Of a DNA stretch of 64,000 nucleotides, positions 1 through 6,786 are shown piece after piece (positions within the stretch are counted from its first letter, which is position 1; every line of letters starts with the position of its first letter). Both the position numbers and the translations under genes were made by a program. A model generated the notes under the pieces. That model made no database searches. It was not told the origin of the DNA and saw nothing but the letters and a program-made list of their open reading frames with translations. Source of the stretch: Bifidobacterium rousetti (GTDB lineage: Bacteria; Actinomycetota; Actinomycetes; Actinomycetales; Bifidobacteriaceae); assembly GCF_008698235.1 (NCBI RefSeq), contig NZ_PEBH01000001.1, forward strand, positions 349,617 to 413,616. Reading direction: 5' to 3'.

Positions 1-1
1 C

Positions 2-895
2 CTGCCGCGCCGCTACTTCGACCTATGGGAGAGGGGCAAGCTCAGACACATACAGGCCGCGCGCTTCCCGGAACGGGTCATACAGAAGGCCCTGTCCCGT
101 CAGGTGCTGCTGCCCGTCTACACGCCGACCTTCACCAGCGGCAACTCCGCCAACACGCGAGGACGCGGCACCATGTACGCGATACGACGACTCAAACGGC
201 AATTGGCCAGACACTATCGCCGGCATGGACGGGACGGCTGGATCCTGCTATGCGACTATCGGAACTATTTCGGCAGCATCCCGCGCGAACTCGTGCTCGA
301 ACAGGCGGCACGGCTCATAGACGATCCACGCGTGCTCGCCCTCATCCGCCGCATGCTCGACCGGGAACGCGGCGACTACGGTTTGGGATTGGGCGCGGAA
401 CAGAACCAGATCCTCGCCGTCGCCTACCCGTCCCGCATCGACCATTGGCTGGAGGAGATGAGCGGCTGCGAGGCCACGGGCCGCTACATGGACGACGTGT
501 ATGTGATCGACAATGATCGAGACCGATTGCGGGACGTCCTGCGCATGATCGAATACCTGTCGTGGCGTCTCGGGCTGACGCTGAATCCGAAAAAGACTCG
601 ACTGGTGAAGCTGTCCCACGGTTTCACGTTCCTGAAACGCAAATGGAGCATCACCGATTCGGGGCGCATCGTGGTCCGTCCGGCACGCAAGGGCATCACC
701 CATGAGCGCCGCAAACTCAAACGAATGGCGAGACTCGCGGGCAGGGGCATCCTCACGACGGCCGCGTTCGAACGCTCGTACATGTCATGGCGTGGCGGAT
801 TGGACCATGTCAACGGGCGCCGCTCGCAGCGGACGATGGACGTCCTGTACCGCAGGCTGCTCGACGAAATCCAAGACGAAAGGGAGGCACAGTGA
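2..895 (+). CDS. Phage-type reverse transcriptase (5' end outside window)
   Basis: The open frame runs in from the left edge with no stop, so the start is missing; 297 residues are visible. It carries the RT palm signatures: an acidic motif A (LLCDYRNYFGSIP), a GAEQNQI-AVAYPSRIDHWLEE motif-4-like stretch, the catalytic YMDD at 485-496, and GLTLNPKKT. From memory, the C-terminal KLSHGFTFLK and SYMSWRGG stretches resemble a family of prophage RTs in gut Firmicutes and Actinobacteria. It lacks the IGNxxSQ signature of diversity-generating retroelement RTs, and no template/variable repeat pair is visible. The stop overlaps the next start (GTGA), so it is cotranscribed with the lysis genes. Its role is unknown; a retroelement whose other parts lie off-window is possible. 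Confidence 0.85.
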   Translation: MPRRYFDLWERGKLRHIQAARFPERVIQKALSRQVLLPVYTPTFTSGNSANTRGRGTMYAIRRLKRQLARHYRRHGRDGWILLCDYRNYFGSIPRELVLEQAARLIDDPRVLALIRRMLDRERGDYGLGLGAEQNQILAVAYPSRIDHWLEEMSGCEATGRYMDDVYVIDNDRDRLRDVLRMIEYLSWRLGLTLNPKKTRLVKLSHGFTFLKRKWSITDSGRIVVRPARKGITHERRKLKRMARLAGRGILTTAAFERSYMSWRGGLDHVNGRRSQRTMDVLYRRLLDEIQDEREAQ

Positions 896-1254
896 CCGAA
901 ACACTGCCGGTATGGGCGGTGATACTCACATCGATCCTGGGAACGGGAGGCGTGGGAGGAACCATCATCGTCCAGTTCATCAAACATCTCGAATCGAATC
1001 GGAAGGCCGACCCGCAGCTGGTCGAGATCCTCGACAAGCAGCAGATCATGGAAGCCGGCATGAAGGCGCTCCTGTTCGACAAGATAGCCCGACTGCACGC
1101 GGAGACCGTGGAACGGGGCCTGCCCGTCAGCACGGAGATCAAGACCCGCACGGAGGCCGCGTACCAGGCGTATGCGGCGCTTGGCGGCAATGGCGTCGGC
1201 AAGCATTACCGTGACGAGCTCATCGAGGCGCACGCGAACATCGAACGCCCATGA
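892..1254 (+). CDS. Small phage membrane protein upstream of holin
   Basis: This is a 120-residue protein with one N-terminal hydrophobic segment (about residues 6-27, PVWAVILTSILGTGGVGG), then a charged helical region, and the motif YAALGGNGVGKHYRDEL near the C-terminus. That LGGNG motif recurs in small phage proteins placed just before holins in Gram-positive prophages. The GTG start at 892 overlaps the RT stop and has an AGGGAGG ribosome site 5 bases upstream. It may be a holin-like or tail-attached protein; the function is not established. Confidence 0.75.
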   Translation: MTETLPVWAVILTSILGTGGVGGTIIVQFIKHLESNRKADPQLVEILDKQQIMEAGMKALLFDKIARLHAETVERGLPVSTEIKTRTEAAYQAYAALGGNGVGKHYRDELIEAHANIERP

Positions 1255-1276
1255 GCCTCCACGCCTGATTTTTCCA

Positions 1277-1302
1277 AGCCACCCGCCGGGTGGCTTTTTT
1301 AT
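1277..1302 (+). terminator. Intrinsic terminator inside the lysis cassette
   Basis: An 8-bp stem AGCCACCC/GGGTGGCT with a 3-base loop is followed by TTTTTT. It sits between the small membrane protein and the holin, so it either attenuates read-through or ends the upstream transcript. Confidence 0.85.
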
Positions 1303-1324
1303 TGCCCACAGAAAGGGGACAACC

Positions 1325-1759
1325 ATGGCGAACACGCCGAACAAGGCCGACCACAAGGCCCAATCCACCATACCGGGACTCACCTTGGAGAGGACGAAAA
1401 GCATCATCCTGCTTCTGGTGCAGCTGTACAGCGTCCTGCAGACGGGACTGTCGCTGGCCGGCATCTCCAGCCTGCCGTTCACCACCGATCAGGTCTCGAC
1501 GGCCATCACCGGCGTCATCGCGGTCGTCGCATCCGTCTACTCGTGGTGGCGAAACAACAATCTGACCACGGCGGCCGTAGCCGGCCAGCAGCTCACCAAC
1601 GCCATCAAGAACGGAAGCGTCTCCACTGTGCAGGGGACGGACGCGGCGCCTGCCACTGCCACGCCAGTGGCTGACATGTCCGCCCTGTACGCGACCGACG
1701 ACAACGGCGACACCGTGGTGGACGAGCTGACCGGAACCCCGGTCATCAACGTGGAGTGA
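1325..1759 (+). CDS. Phage holin (SPP1 holin-like)
   Basis: This 144-residue protein has two hydrophobic segments, about residues 22-44 (ILLLVQLYSVLQTGLSLAGI) and 55-73 (TAITGVIAVVASVYSWWRNN), separated by a short turn, plus a polar C-terminal tail. The arrangement and the SWWRNNN end of the second helix match the SPP1 family of class II holins. It lies directly before the endolysin with a 3-base gap. The start is the ATG after GAAAGGGG; an upstream in-frame start would run across the terminator. The predicted role is to permeabilise the membrane at lysis. Confidence 0.85.
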   Translation: MANTPNKADHKAQSTIPGLTLERTKSIILLLVQLYSVLQTGLSLAGISSLPFTTDQVSTAITGVIAVVASVYSWWRNNNLTTAAVAGQQLTNAIKNGSVSTVQGTDAAPATATPVADMSALYATDDNGDTVVDELTGTPVINVE

Positions 1760-1762
1760 CCG

Positions 1763-2554
1763 ATGGCCAGCGTCCAGACACTCATCGACCGCATGATCTA
1801 CTGGTGCCGTGACGCCAACATGGGGTACAGCCAGTACGACAGGTGGAACTTCACTCCGGCGGGAGGCAACTGCGACTGCTCGTCGCTGGTCATCCACTGC
1901 CTGCAGGAGGCGGGATTCGACACCGGCGGGGCGACCTACACGGGCAACATGTGGATGAACCTCGCCGCGCGGGGCTGGTCGCGCCTCCCCGCCGACGGGC
2001 ACCCGCAGGCGGGGGACATCCTATTGAACGACGCCAACCACGTCGCCGTCTATCTTGGCGGCGGACTGCTCGCCCAGGCGAGCATCAGCGAATACAACAG
2101 CATCGCCGGCAATCCGGGAGACCAGACGGGCCGCGAAACCAACATCAGCCAGTATTACAGCTATCCGTGGGACTGCTACCTACGGTATCAAGGAGGAACC
2201 ATGCCATCGGCGCAGGAGATCGCGCAGGCGGTGGGCAGCTACCGCTACGCCAACAACGACACCATCTACAATTTCGTGCACTACGCATCCGACAACAGCG
2301 GCCAGATCCTGCGGCTCATCCAGCCGCGTTTCCTCGGCGCAAGGGACACGGACGAACGACTTCTGTGGATTCCCGGGCAGGGCGTCATCCCCCTGTACGA
2401 GCCGAAGGAGATGCAGGAGATGGCCGGCGACTACAAGAACATCACGGGGCATGTCATTCCCACGGTGATCTACAACACCGCCCGGCAGATGCACTACGCC
2501 ATCTCGATCCTGACCGACCAGCCGGCGGAGACTCGGAAGAAGTTCAGGTCGTGA
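1763..2554 (+). CDS. Phage endolysin, NlpC/P60-CHAP-type peptidase
   Basis: The N-terminal half (about residues 1-145) is a cysteine peptidase/amidase domain. The catalytic cysteine lies in NCDCSSLVIHC and the histidine in NDANHVAVYLGGG, as in NlpC/P60 and CHAP lysins. The C-terminal half (about 150-263) has no domain I recognise; it resembles the cell-wall targeting part of other bifidobacterial lysins and contains GVIPLYEPKEMQEMAGDYKNI. The protein has no signal peptide, so it needs the holin encoded just upstream for export. Its substrate is inferred to be the host peptidoglycan cross-bridge or stem peptide. Confidence 0.88.
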   Translation: MASVQTLIDRMIYWCRDANMGYSQYDRWNFTPAGGNCDCSSLVIHCLQEAGFDTGGATYTGNMWMNLAARGWSRLPADGHPQAGDILLNDANHVAVYLGGGLLAQASISEYNSIAGNPGDQTGRETNISQYYSYPWDCYLRYQGGTMPSAQEIAQAVGSYRYANNDTIYNFVHYASDNSGQILRLIQPRFLGARDTDERLLWIPGQGVIPLYEPKEMQEMAGDYKNITGHVIPTVIYNTARQMHYAISILTDQPAETRKKFRS

Positions 2555-2667
2555 GGCTGCTGCGTCTGTTGGCCGCGCCGTTCACGGCGGTGCTCGTCGC
2601 CGTCGCATCCCTCGCCTGCTTCCTTGCCGACGTCGTATATTCGGATCTGCATGGCGGCGGCCGTTAG
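2551..2667 (+). CDS. Tiny hydrophobic phage protein after the endolysin
   Basis: A GTG at 2551 overlaps the endolysin stop (GTGA) and opens a 38-residue frame with one hydrophobic segment (AAPFTAVLVAVASLACFLADVVY). A strong terminator follows 16 bases later. Overlap coupling and position argue for a real lysis-cassette membrane peptide, for example an antiholin or a spanin-like accessory. No homology is recognised. Confidence 0.5.
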   Translation: MRLLRLLAAPFTAVLVAVASLACFLADVVYSDLHGGGR

Positions 2668-2682
2668 CCCGTCGTTCCGTTC

Positions 2683-2720
2683 GCCCCGGTTCCGCCTTGC
2701 GCGGTTCCGGGGCTTTTCTT
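2683..2720 (+). terminator. Rho-independent terminator ending the phage late operon
   Basis: A 13-bp imperfect stem (GCCCCGG..CCGC with GCGG..CCGGGGC, two central mismatches) is followed by TTTTCTT, directly after the lysis genes. Confidence 0.85.
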
Positions 2721-2756
2721 GTTCCGTAAAACCCGACACAAAATAGTAAATACCAC

Positions 2757-2791
2757 TTGACTTGAATTAGTAAATGGGTATAGACTATACC
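2757..2791 (+). promoter_or_regulatory. hicA promoter with palindromic operator
   Basis: TTGACT at 2757-2762 can serve as -35, with TATAGA at 2779-2784 as -10 (spacing 16). The -10 lies inside a perfect 15-base palindrome GGTATAGACTATACC (2777-2791). A direct repeat TAGTAAAT occurs at 2744-2751 and 2768-2775. The palindrome ends one base before the hicA ATG, which suggests autorepression by the antitoxin and a leaderless or nearly leaderless transcript. Confidence 0.65.
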
Positions 2792-2792
2792 T

Positions 2793-2987
2793 ATGAAGAG
2801 AAAAGAACTCGCGAAACGCATCCACCGGATGGCCAAGGCCAACGGCCTCGAGGCCATCTGGGAGGAAGGCGCCAACCACAGCAAGGTCACCGTCGGCAAA
2901 GCCAAGACCACGGTACCCCGACACGGCGAAGTCAACGAACTCACCGCCAACGGCATCCTGAACTACATCGAAAGGAACATGAAATGA
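2793..2987 (+). CDS. hicA: HicA-family toxin (mRNA interferase-like)
   Basis: This 64-residue protein has the HicA layout: an N-terminal helix (KRKELAKRIHRMAKANG), the conserved histidine in GANHSKVTVG, and TTVPRHGEVNELTANGILNYI. HicA toxins are small double-stranded-RNA-binding-fold ribonucleases that cleave mRNA. The gene overlaps hicB by four bases (ATGA). There is no ribosome site before the ATG, in keeping with a leaderless mRNA. Its location between lysis genes and integrase fits a prophage addiction or superinfection module. Confidence 0.82.
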   Translation: MKRKELAKRIHRMAKANGLEAIWEEGANHSKVTVGKAKTTVPRHGEVNELTANGILNYIERNMK

Positions 2988-3361
2988 GCGAAGCCAAGGA
3001 CGTGACCGCCGTCTGCCGCCGCTCCGGCGGCTGGTGGGCCGTCGAGGTCCCCGAAATCCCCGGACTGTTCACCCAGGCGCGCCGCCTCGATCAGGTCGCC
3101 GATCAGGTGCGCGACGCGGCCGACATGCTCGACGCGACGGTCGGCGACGTGCACGTCGAGCCGCGGCTCGACCCGGCCACCCGCCGCATGGTGGAGGAGC
3201 TGTTCGCCAAACGCGACGCCGCACGCAAGGCACAGGACGAGGCGTCAAAGCTCGCGCGCAGCACCGTATCCGCACTGCGCGGCGAGGGCCTCACCGTCCG
3301 CGACGTCGCCGTGGTGACCGGCGTCAGCCCACAGCGCGTCAGCGCCCTGCAGGACGCCTGA
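2984..3361 (+). CDS. hicB: HicB-family antitoxin with C-terminal helix-turn-helix
   Basis: The 125-residue protein starts with the HicB fold (VTAVCRRSGGWWAVEVPEIPG, then a QVADQVRDAADMLD helix), which binds HicA. It ends in a DNA-binding helix-turn-helix (GLTVRDVAVVTGVSPQRVSAL). It would neutralise the toxin and repress the operon through the palindrome over the hicA -10. The start is the ATG in the ATGA overlap; longer in-frame starts would cross hicA. The toxin-first order is the usual one for hicAB. Confidence 0.8.
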   Translation: MSEAKDVTAVCRRSGGWWAVEVPEIPGLFTQARRLDQVADQVRDAADMLDATVGDVHVEPRLDPATRRMVEELFAKRDAARKAQDEASKLARSTVSALRGEGLTVRDVAVVTGVSPQRVSALQDA

Positions 3362-3386
3362 CCAGACACGCGGAAGGCAGGCGCAC

Positions 3387-4514
3387 ATGGCCAACGTCGT
3401 CAAATACCTGACGTCGAAGGGCGAGACCCGCTACCGGGTCCGCTACAGGAAGCCCGACGGCACGCAGACCGACAAGCGCGGCTTCAGACGCAAGATCGAC
3501 GCGACCACTTGGGCCGCCGAGCATGTGACCGTCGCCAAGGCGCGGGGCTCTTTCATCGACCCGCAGGACGCCAAGACGACCGTGGGCGAACTGTCCGGCG
3601 CGTGGCTGGACGCGAAGCGCACAAGGGTCAAGCCCTCCTACATGGACGATCTGGAGGCCGCATACCGGAACTGGGTGGAACCCGAGTGGGGCGGGGTGCC
3701 GGTCGGCATGGTCGCCCGCAAGGACGTCCAACAGTGGGTGACGGGCATGAGCGGGCGACGCGGGGCAAGCTGCGTGCTGCGCGCCTACGGCATATTGGCC
3801 GGCATCCTGGACGACGCGGCGAGGGACGGGCGCATCCCCGCGAACACAGCGCGCGGCGTCGAACTGCCGCGCAAGGTCAGGGGGCGCCGCGTCTACCTGA
3901 CCTTGGAGGAACTGTACGCCTTCGCGGAACACGCGGGATGGCGGCATGACATCATCCTCACCCTGGGGCTGTGCGGGATGCGGTGGGGCGAGCTGGTGCC
4001 CCTGCGCGTCGGCAACGTCGATCTGGCGAGGCGCCGTATCCGCATAGAGGTGTCCGCGCCGATGGTGGGCGGCGTGCCCACGCCCGGCGACACGAAGACG
4101 CACGAGTCGAGGACGATCATGTATCCGACGGCCCTCGATCCGGTCATGGCCGCGCACTGCGAGGGCCGGGCGGATGACGCCCTCCTGTTCGAATCGCCCA
4201 GGCGGCCGGGCGAGATGATGCGGGAGCAGGGCAAAAGCTCGCGTGAGGACGGGTGGCTCCGCGTCGCATTGCGCCGGGCCGGCATCGCCAAGCAGATAAC
4301 CCTGCACGACCTGCGCCATACGGCGGCGAGCCTCATGGTCGCCTCCGGCGCGAACGTCAAGGCCGTGCAACGGCAGCTGGGCCACAAGAGCGCGGCCATG
4401 ACGCTGGACGTGTACGCCGACCTGTTCGACGACGATCTGGAGGCCCTGTCCGTCCGCATGGGCGAGATGATAGACGAAAGCGGATGTGGGCAAAATGTGG
4501 GCAAAAACTGGTGA
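3387..4514 (+). CDS. int: Phage integrase, tyrosine recombinase
   Basis: This 375-residue protein has an N-terminal arm-binding region (about 1-55, YRVRYRKPDGTQTDKRGF), a SAM-like core-binding domain (about 65-165) and the catalytic domain. All catalytic residues are visible: R199 in GMRWGEL, the lysine in DTKTHESRT, H307 and R310 in HDLRHTAAS, the histidine in LGHKS, and nucleophile Y343 in DVYADLF. It catalyses site-specific integration and excision of the prophage. The GGAAGG ribosome site lies 10 bases before the ATG. The gene ends about 50 bases before the presumed attR. Confidence 0.95.
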   Translation: MANVVKYLTSKGETRYRVRYRKPDGTQTDKRGFRRKIDATTWAAEHVTVAKARGSFIDPQDAKTTVGELSGAWLDAKRTRVKPSYMDDLEAAYRNWVEPEWGGVPVGMVARKDVQQWVTGMSGRRGASCVLRAYGILAGILDDAARDGRIPANTARGVELPRKVRGRRVYLTLEELYAFAEHAGWRHDIILTLGLCGMRWGELVPLRVGNVDLARRRIRIEVSAPMVGGVPTPGDTKTHESRTIMYPTALDPVMAAHCEGRADDALLFESPRRPGEMMREQGKSSREDGWLRVALRRAGIAKQITLHDLRHTAASLMVASGANVKAVQRQLGHKSAAMTLDVYADLFDDDLEALSVRMGEMIDESGCGQNVGKNW

Positions 4515-4539
4515 GCGGACTCGAAACACTAGGCGGCAG

Positions 4540-4590
4540 TAGGGGTTGCGGGACTGTATATTTATGGTTCGATTCCCGAATGACGGGGCG
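4540..4590 (+). other. Candidate prophage attachment site (tRNA 3'-end-like remnant)
   Basis: The sequence GGTTCGATTCCCGA at 4566-4579 looks like the T-loop and 3' side of a tRNA T-stem, but the 5' half of the stem does not pair and no cloverleaf can be drawn upstream. It is just downstream of the integrase, where an attR carrying a duplicated tRNA 3' end would be expected. The matching attL lies outside the window, so this stays a guess. Confidence 0.35.
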
Positions 4591-4593
4591 GGG

Positions 4594-4989
4594 TCAGAAC
4601 AGCGGATGCATGTCCGCCGTCGTCTCGGCGACCTGCTGACGACGGGGGCGGACCCTGGCCTCGACGATCCACGCGCCCGCCTCATAGCGGGCGCGCGCCT
4701 CGAACGCCCCCGTCTCGAACCCGCGTCGGATGCCGTTGTTGATCTTGTATGCGGCCTTGCGCGCGGCCGAACGGTTCGCCGCGTCCGCGATGGGATGCCA
4801 TCCCTCATGGGTCATCAGCCAACGGGCGAGCTTCGGCCCGTTGCGTTTGACATTGAGAGGCTGCTCGTCCTCGACAAGCGCCTTCGGCGACTCCAACCCC
4901 AACTCGCGCAGGCGAAACAGCCACGCGCGCGCCGACGCCCTGTCGGGGAATTCAAAGACAATACGCACGCGATCCATGCGCATCACCAT
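4594..4989 (-). CDS. Hypothetical protein next to the attachment site
   Basis: A 131-residue frame starts at any of three nearby in-frame ATGs (4989, 4983 or 4977; MVMRMDRVRIVFEFPDRAS). It has a basic C-terminal half (HPIADAANRSAARKAAYKIN, then FEARARYEAGAWIVEARVRPR). No ribosome site is visible and I do not recognise the family. It converges on the integrase and may be either the last prophage gene or the first host gene. Confidence 0.45.
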   Translation of the reverse strand: MVMRMDRVRIVFEFPDRASARAWLFRLRELGLESPKALVEDEQPLNVKRNGPKLARWLMTHEGWHPIADAANRSAARKAAYKINNGIRRGFETGAFEARARYEAGAWIVEARVRPRRQQVAETTADMHPLF

Positions 4990-5144
4990 ACGCGACCGAC
5001 CGCCCCGACTCGCCGCACGCCCCGCCCGGTCCACAGGTGTGTGCCGAGCGGCGCGTATGGTTGGGACCATCATCGGATTGGGTCGGCCGAAGCCGATCGG
5101 CCGATCGGGATGCCGGTGGAACTGGTCCACGGAGGGGACGGAGC

Positions 5145-6260
5145 ATGGAACCGAATCGCAATACGGGCAGGGTCGTCGGTCTGATCGCGTTGCTGGTGGC
5201 GGTCGCGATCGTGTTCGGCCTCATCGTGTGGAACACGGTGGGTCCCAGGGGGGATACCGACGGCAATGCCTCGGGCACGCCCGCGGAGACGGTCAAGGTG
5301 GACGGTTATCTGGGAGGCGAGAAGATCGGCCTGTTCGACGATCCCGCGTTCGCCAAGCTCGCGGCCGGCAAGGGCCTCGAGGTGTCGTACCGCAAGGCCG
5401 GCAGTCTCGCCATGATGGACGCCGACCGCAAGGGTCTCGACTACCTGTTCCCCTCCTCCCGCACCGCCGTCGAATACGGCAAGGCGCAGGGAATCAAACC
5501 GGTCAGAAGCGACATCGTGTTCAATTCGCCCATCGTCGTCTACACGCACAAGGCGGTCGCCGACGGACTCGTCTCCACCGGCATCATGAGCAGGGACGCC
5601 AACGGCGTCTACCGTCTCGACATGGCCAAGGCCGTCGCCGCGATGGAGGCGAACAAGACCTGGAACGATGTCGGATACGCCGCCGGATACGGCCAGTTCC
5701 GCATCGACTCCACCGATCCGGTGCAATCGAACTCAGGCAACGAATACGCGGCGCTGATCGCCACCGTCATGAACGGCGGATCGCCCGCCACCACCGAATC
5801 GGTCGCGCGCGACGGCGCCCGCGTGAAGGCGATCTTCGCGAAGTCGGGATGGATGGAGACCTCCAGTGAGGACTCGTTCAACCAGTTCCTGACCCTCGGC
5901 GTCGGCTCCAAGCCCATGACCGTGGGCTATGAATCGCAGATCCTCGACCTCGCCGCCAATAATCCGGATGCCTTCAAACAGGTGAAGGACGACCTCGTCG
6001 TCGCCTATCCGACGCCGACCGTCTGGTCGACGCATACGCTGATGGCGTTGGACGACAAGGGGGAGCGGCTGCTCGACCTGCTCACGTCGAAGGATGTGCA
6101 GCAGCTCGCCTGGCGCAGCCACGGGTTCCGGTCCGTGGACTATTCGGGCGCGGACCCGATTTCCCGGTTCGGCGTGAACGGTGTGGTTGATCAGGTGACG
6201 AATGTCGCCGAACTGCCGGACAATCAGGCGATGCAGGCGCTCATCGCGGCCCTCAAATAG
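5145..6260 (+). CDS. Membrane-anchored solute-binding-like protein
   Basis: This 371-residue protein has an uncleaved N-terminal membrane anchor (about residues 10-29, VVGLIALLVAVAIVFGLIVW) followed by a long extracytoplasmic domain. The domain has the feel of a type II periplasmic binding protein of the bacterial extracellular solute-binding superfamily (DYLFPSSRTAVEYGKAQGIK, SDIVFNSPIVVYTH, YPTPTVWSTHTLMAL). No permease or ATPase gene lies beside it, so it is an orphan. Some similar proteins occur with von Willebrand or TerD-like systems. GGAGGGG lies 7 bases before the ATG. The ligand is unknown. Confidence 0.7.
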   Translation: MEPNRNTGRVVGLIALLVAVAIVFGLIVWNTVGPRGDTDGNASGTPAETVKVDGYLGGEKIGLFDDPAFAKLAAGKGLEVSYRKAGSLAMMDADRKGLDYLFPSSRTAVEYGKAQGIKPVRSDIVFNSPIVVYTHKAVADGLVSTGIMSRDANGVYRLDMAKAVAAMEANKTWNDVGYAAGYGQFRIDSTDPVQSNSGNEYAALIATVMNGGSPATTESVARDGARVKAIFAKSGWMETSSEDSFNQFLTLGVGSKPMTVGYESQILDLAANNPDAFKQVKDDLVVAYPTPTVWSTHTLMALDDKGERLLDLLTSKDVQQLAWRSHGFRSVDYSGADPISRFGVNGVVDQVTNVAELPDNQAMQALIAALK

Positions 6261-6282
6261 GCACCAGACGTCTCGGAACAGG

Positions 6283-6477
6283 TCACCGCTTCGTCGTGAG
6301 CGTCGTGAACCCGCCTCGCTGCTCCCTCTTCGAAAGCTCCTCCAACGTCGGCATGCTCGCCAACGTTCCACGCGCCGACTCCAGACCGTCGAGCATCGAG
6401 CACTCCCTCGGCACCTCGCCGTCGTGGTCGCGCAGCATCTTGAGCATCTCATCGCGGCTCATGGATTTCGCCGTCAT
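6283..6477 (-). CDS. Small hypothetical protein, 64 residues
   Basis: The ATG at 6477 is preceded by GGGAGG at 8 bases, which supports this start over longer frames. The product (MTAKSMSRDEMLKMLRDHDG, then GTLASMPTLEELSKREQRGG) is charged, soluble and probably helical at its N-terminus. I do not recognise it. It is divergent from pafBC and converges on the binding-protein gene. Confidence 0.6.
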   Translation of the reverse strand: MTAKSMSRDEMLKMLRDHDGEVPRECSMLDGLESARGTLASMPTLEELSKREQRGGFTTLTTKR

Positions 6478-6786
6478 GCCAATACCTCCCTGACGTCGAT
6501 CATGTAACTTCCAGCTTAATCGGCGTTTGTTCCGATCGTGGATTAACGACATACGACACGCCGTCGACAAATCGCCGTTTCATGTTCGGCGTGGGTCGGT
6601 TTCCGCGAGGTCGGGCGGATTTCATGGGACGGACGGCGGGCGTGCCGCGGCGGATACGACATGATTGAAGGCCGAAATTTAGCGAAAAGGCACTTCATGC
6701 CGGAAAAACACCGTAAGATAGAGGGAAGTTGCGTCATATAACGATGCACGCAGTTGAAACTAAAGATTAACGATACGTGAGGACTA
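6478..6786. promoter_or_regulatory. Intergenic region upstream of pafBC
   Basis: This 309-base stretch between divergent genes has no credible reading frame. It is AT-richer near 6665-6780. TAAGAT at 6714-6719 could be a -10 for pafBC, but the matching -35 is poor. GAGGAC before 6787 is the pafBC ribosome site. No clear operator was seen. Confidence 0.3.

Larger units (their letters stand above)
1..4590. mobile_element. Right end of an integrated prophage (left end outside window)
   Basis: A colinear plus-strand block holds a phage-type reverse transcriptase, a small membrane protein, a holin, an endolysin, a toxin-antitoxin pair and a tyrosine integrase, followed by a possible attachment-site remnant. 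This is the usual order of the lysis and integration end of a temperate siphovirus prophage of Gram-positive bacteria. The structural and replication genes must lie left of position 1. The right limit is inferred from the integrase stop and the tRNA-like sequence at about 4566, so it is approximate. Confidence 0.8.

Noticed and set aside
484..1485. Long minus-strand frames across the phage genes
   Set aside because: They overlap the RT and membrane gene antisense, have no start signals and no recognisable content.
1..4590. A diversity-generating retroelement with template and variable repeats
   Set aside because: No repeat pair, Avd-like gene or C-type lectin target is visible in the window, and the RT lacks the usual DGR signature. 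It could only be revived by sequence left of position 1.
4520..4590. A complete tRNA gene after the integrase
   Set aside because: Only a T-loop-like sequence is present. The D-arm, anticodon arm and a pairing acceptor stem cannot be found upstream.
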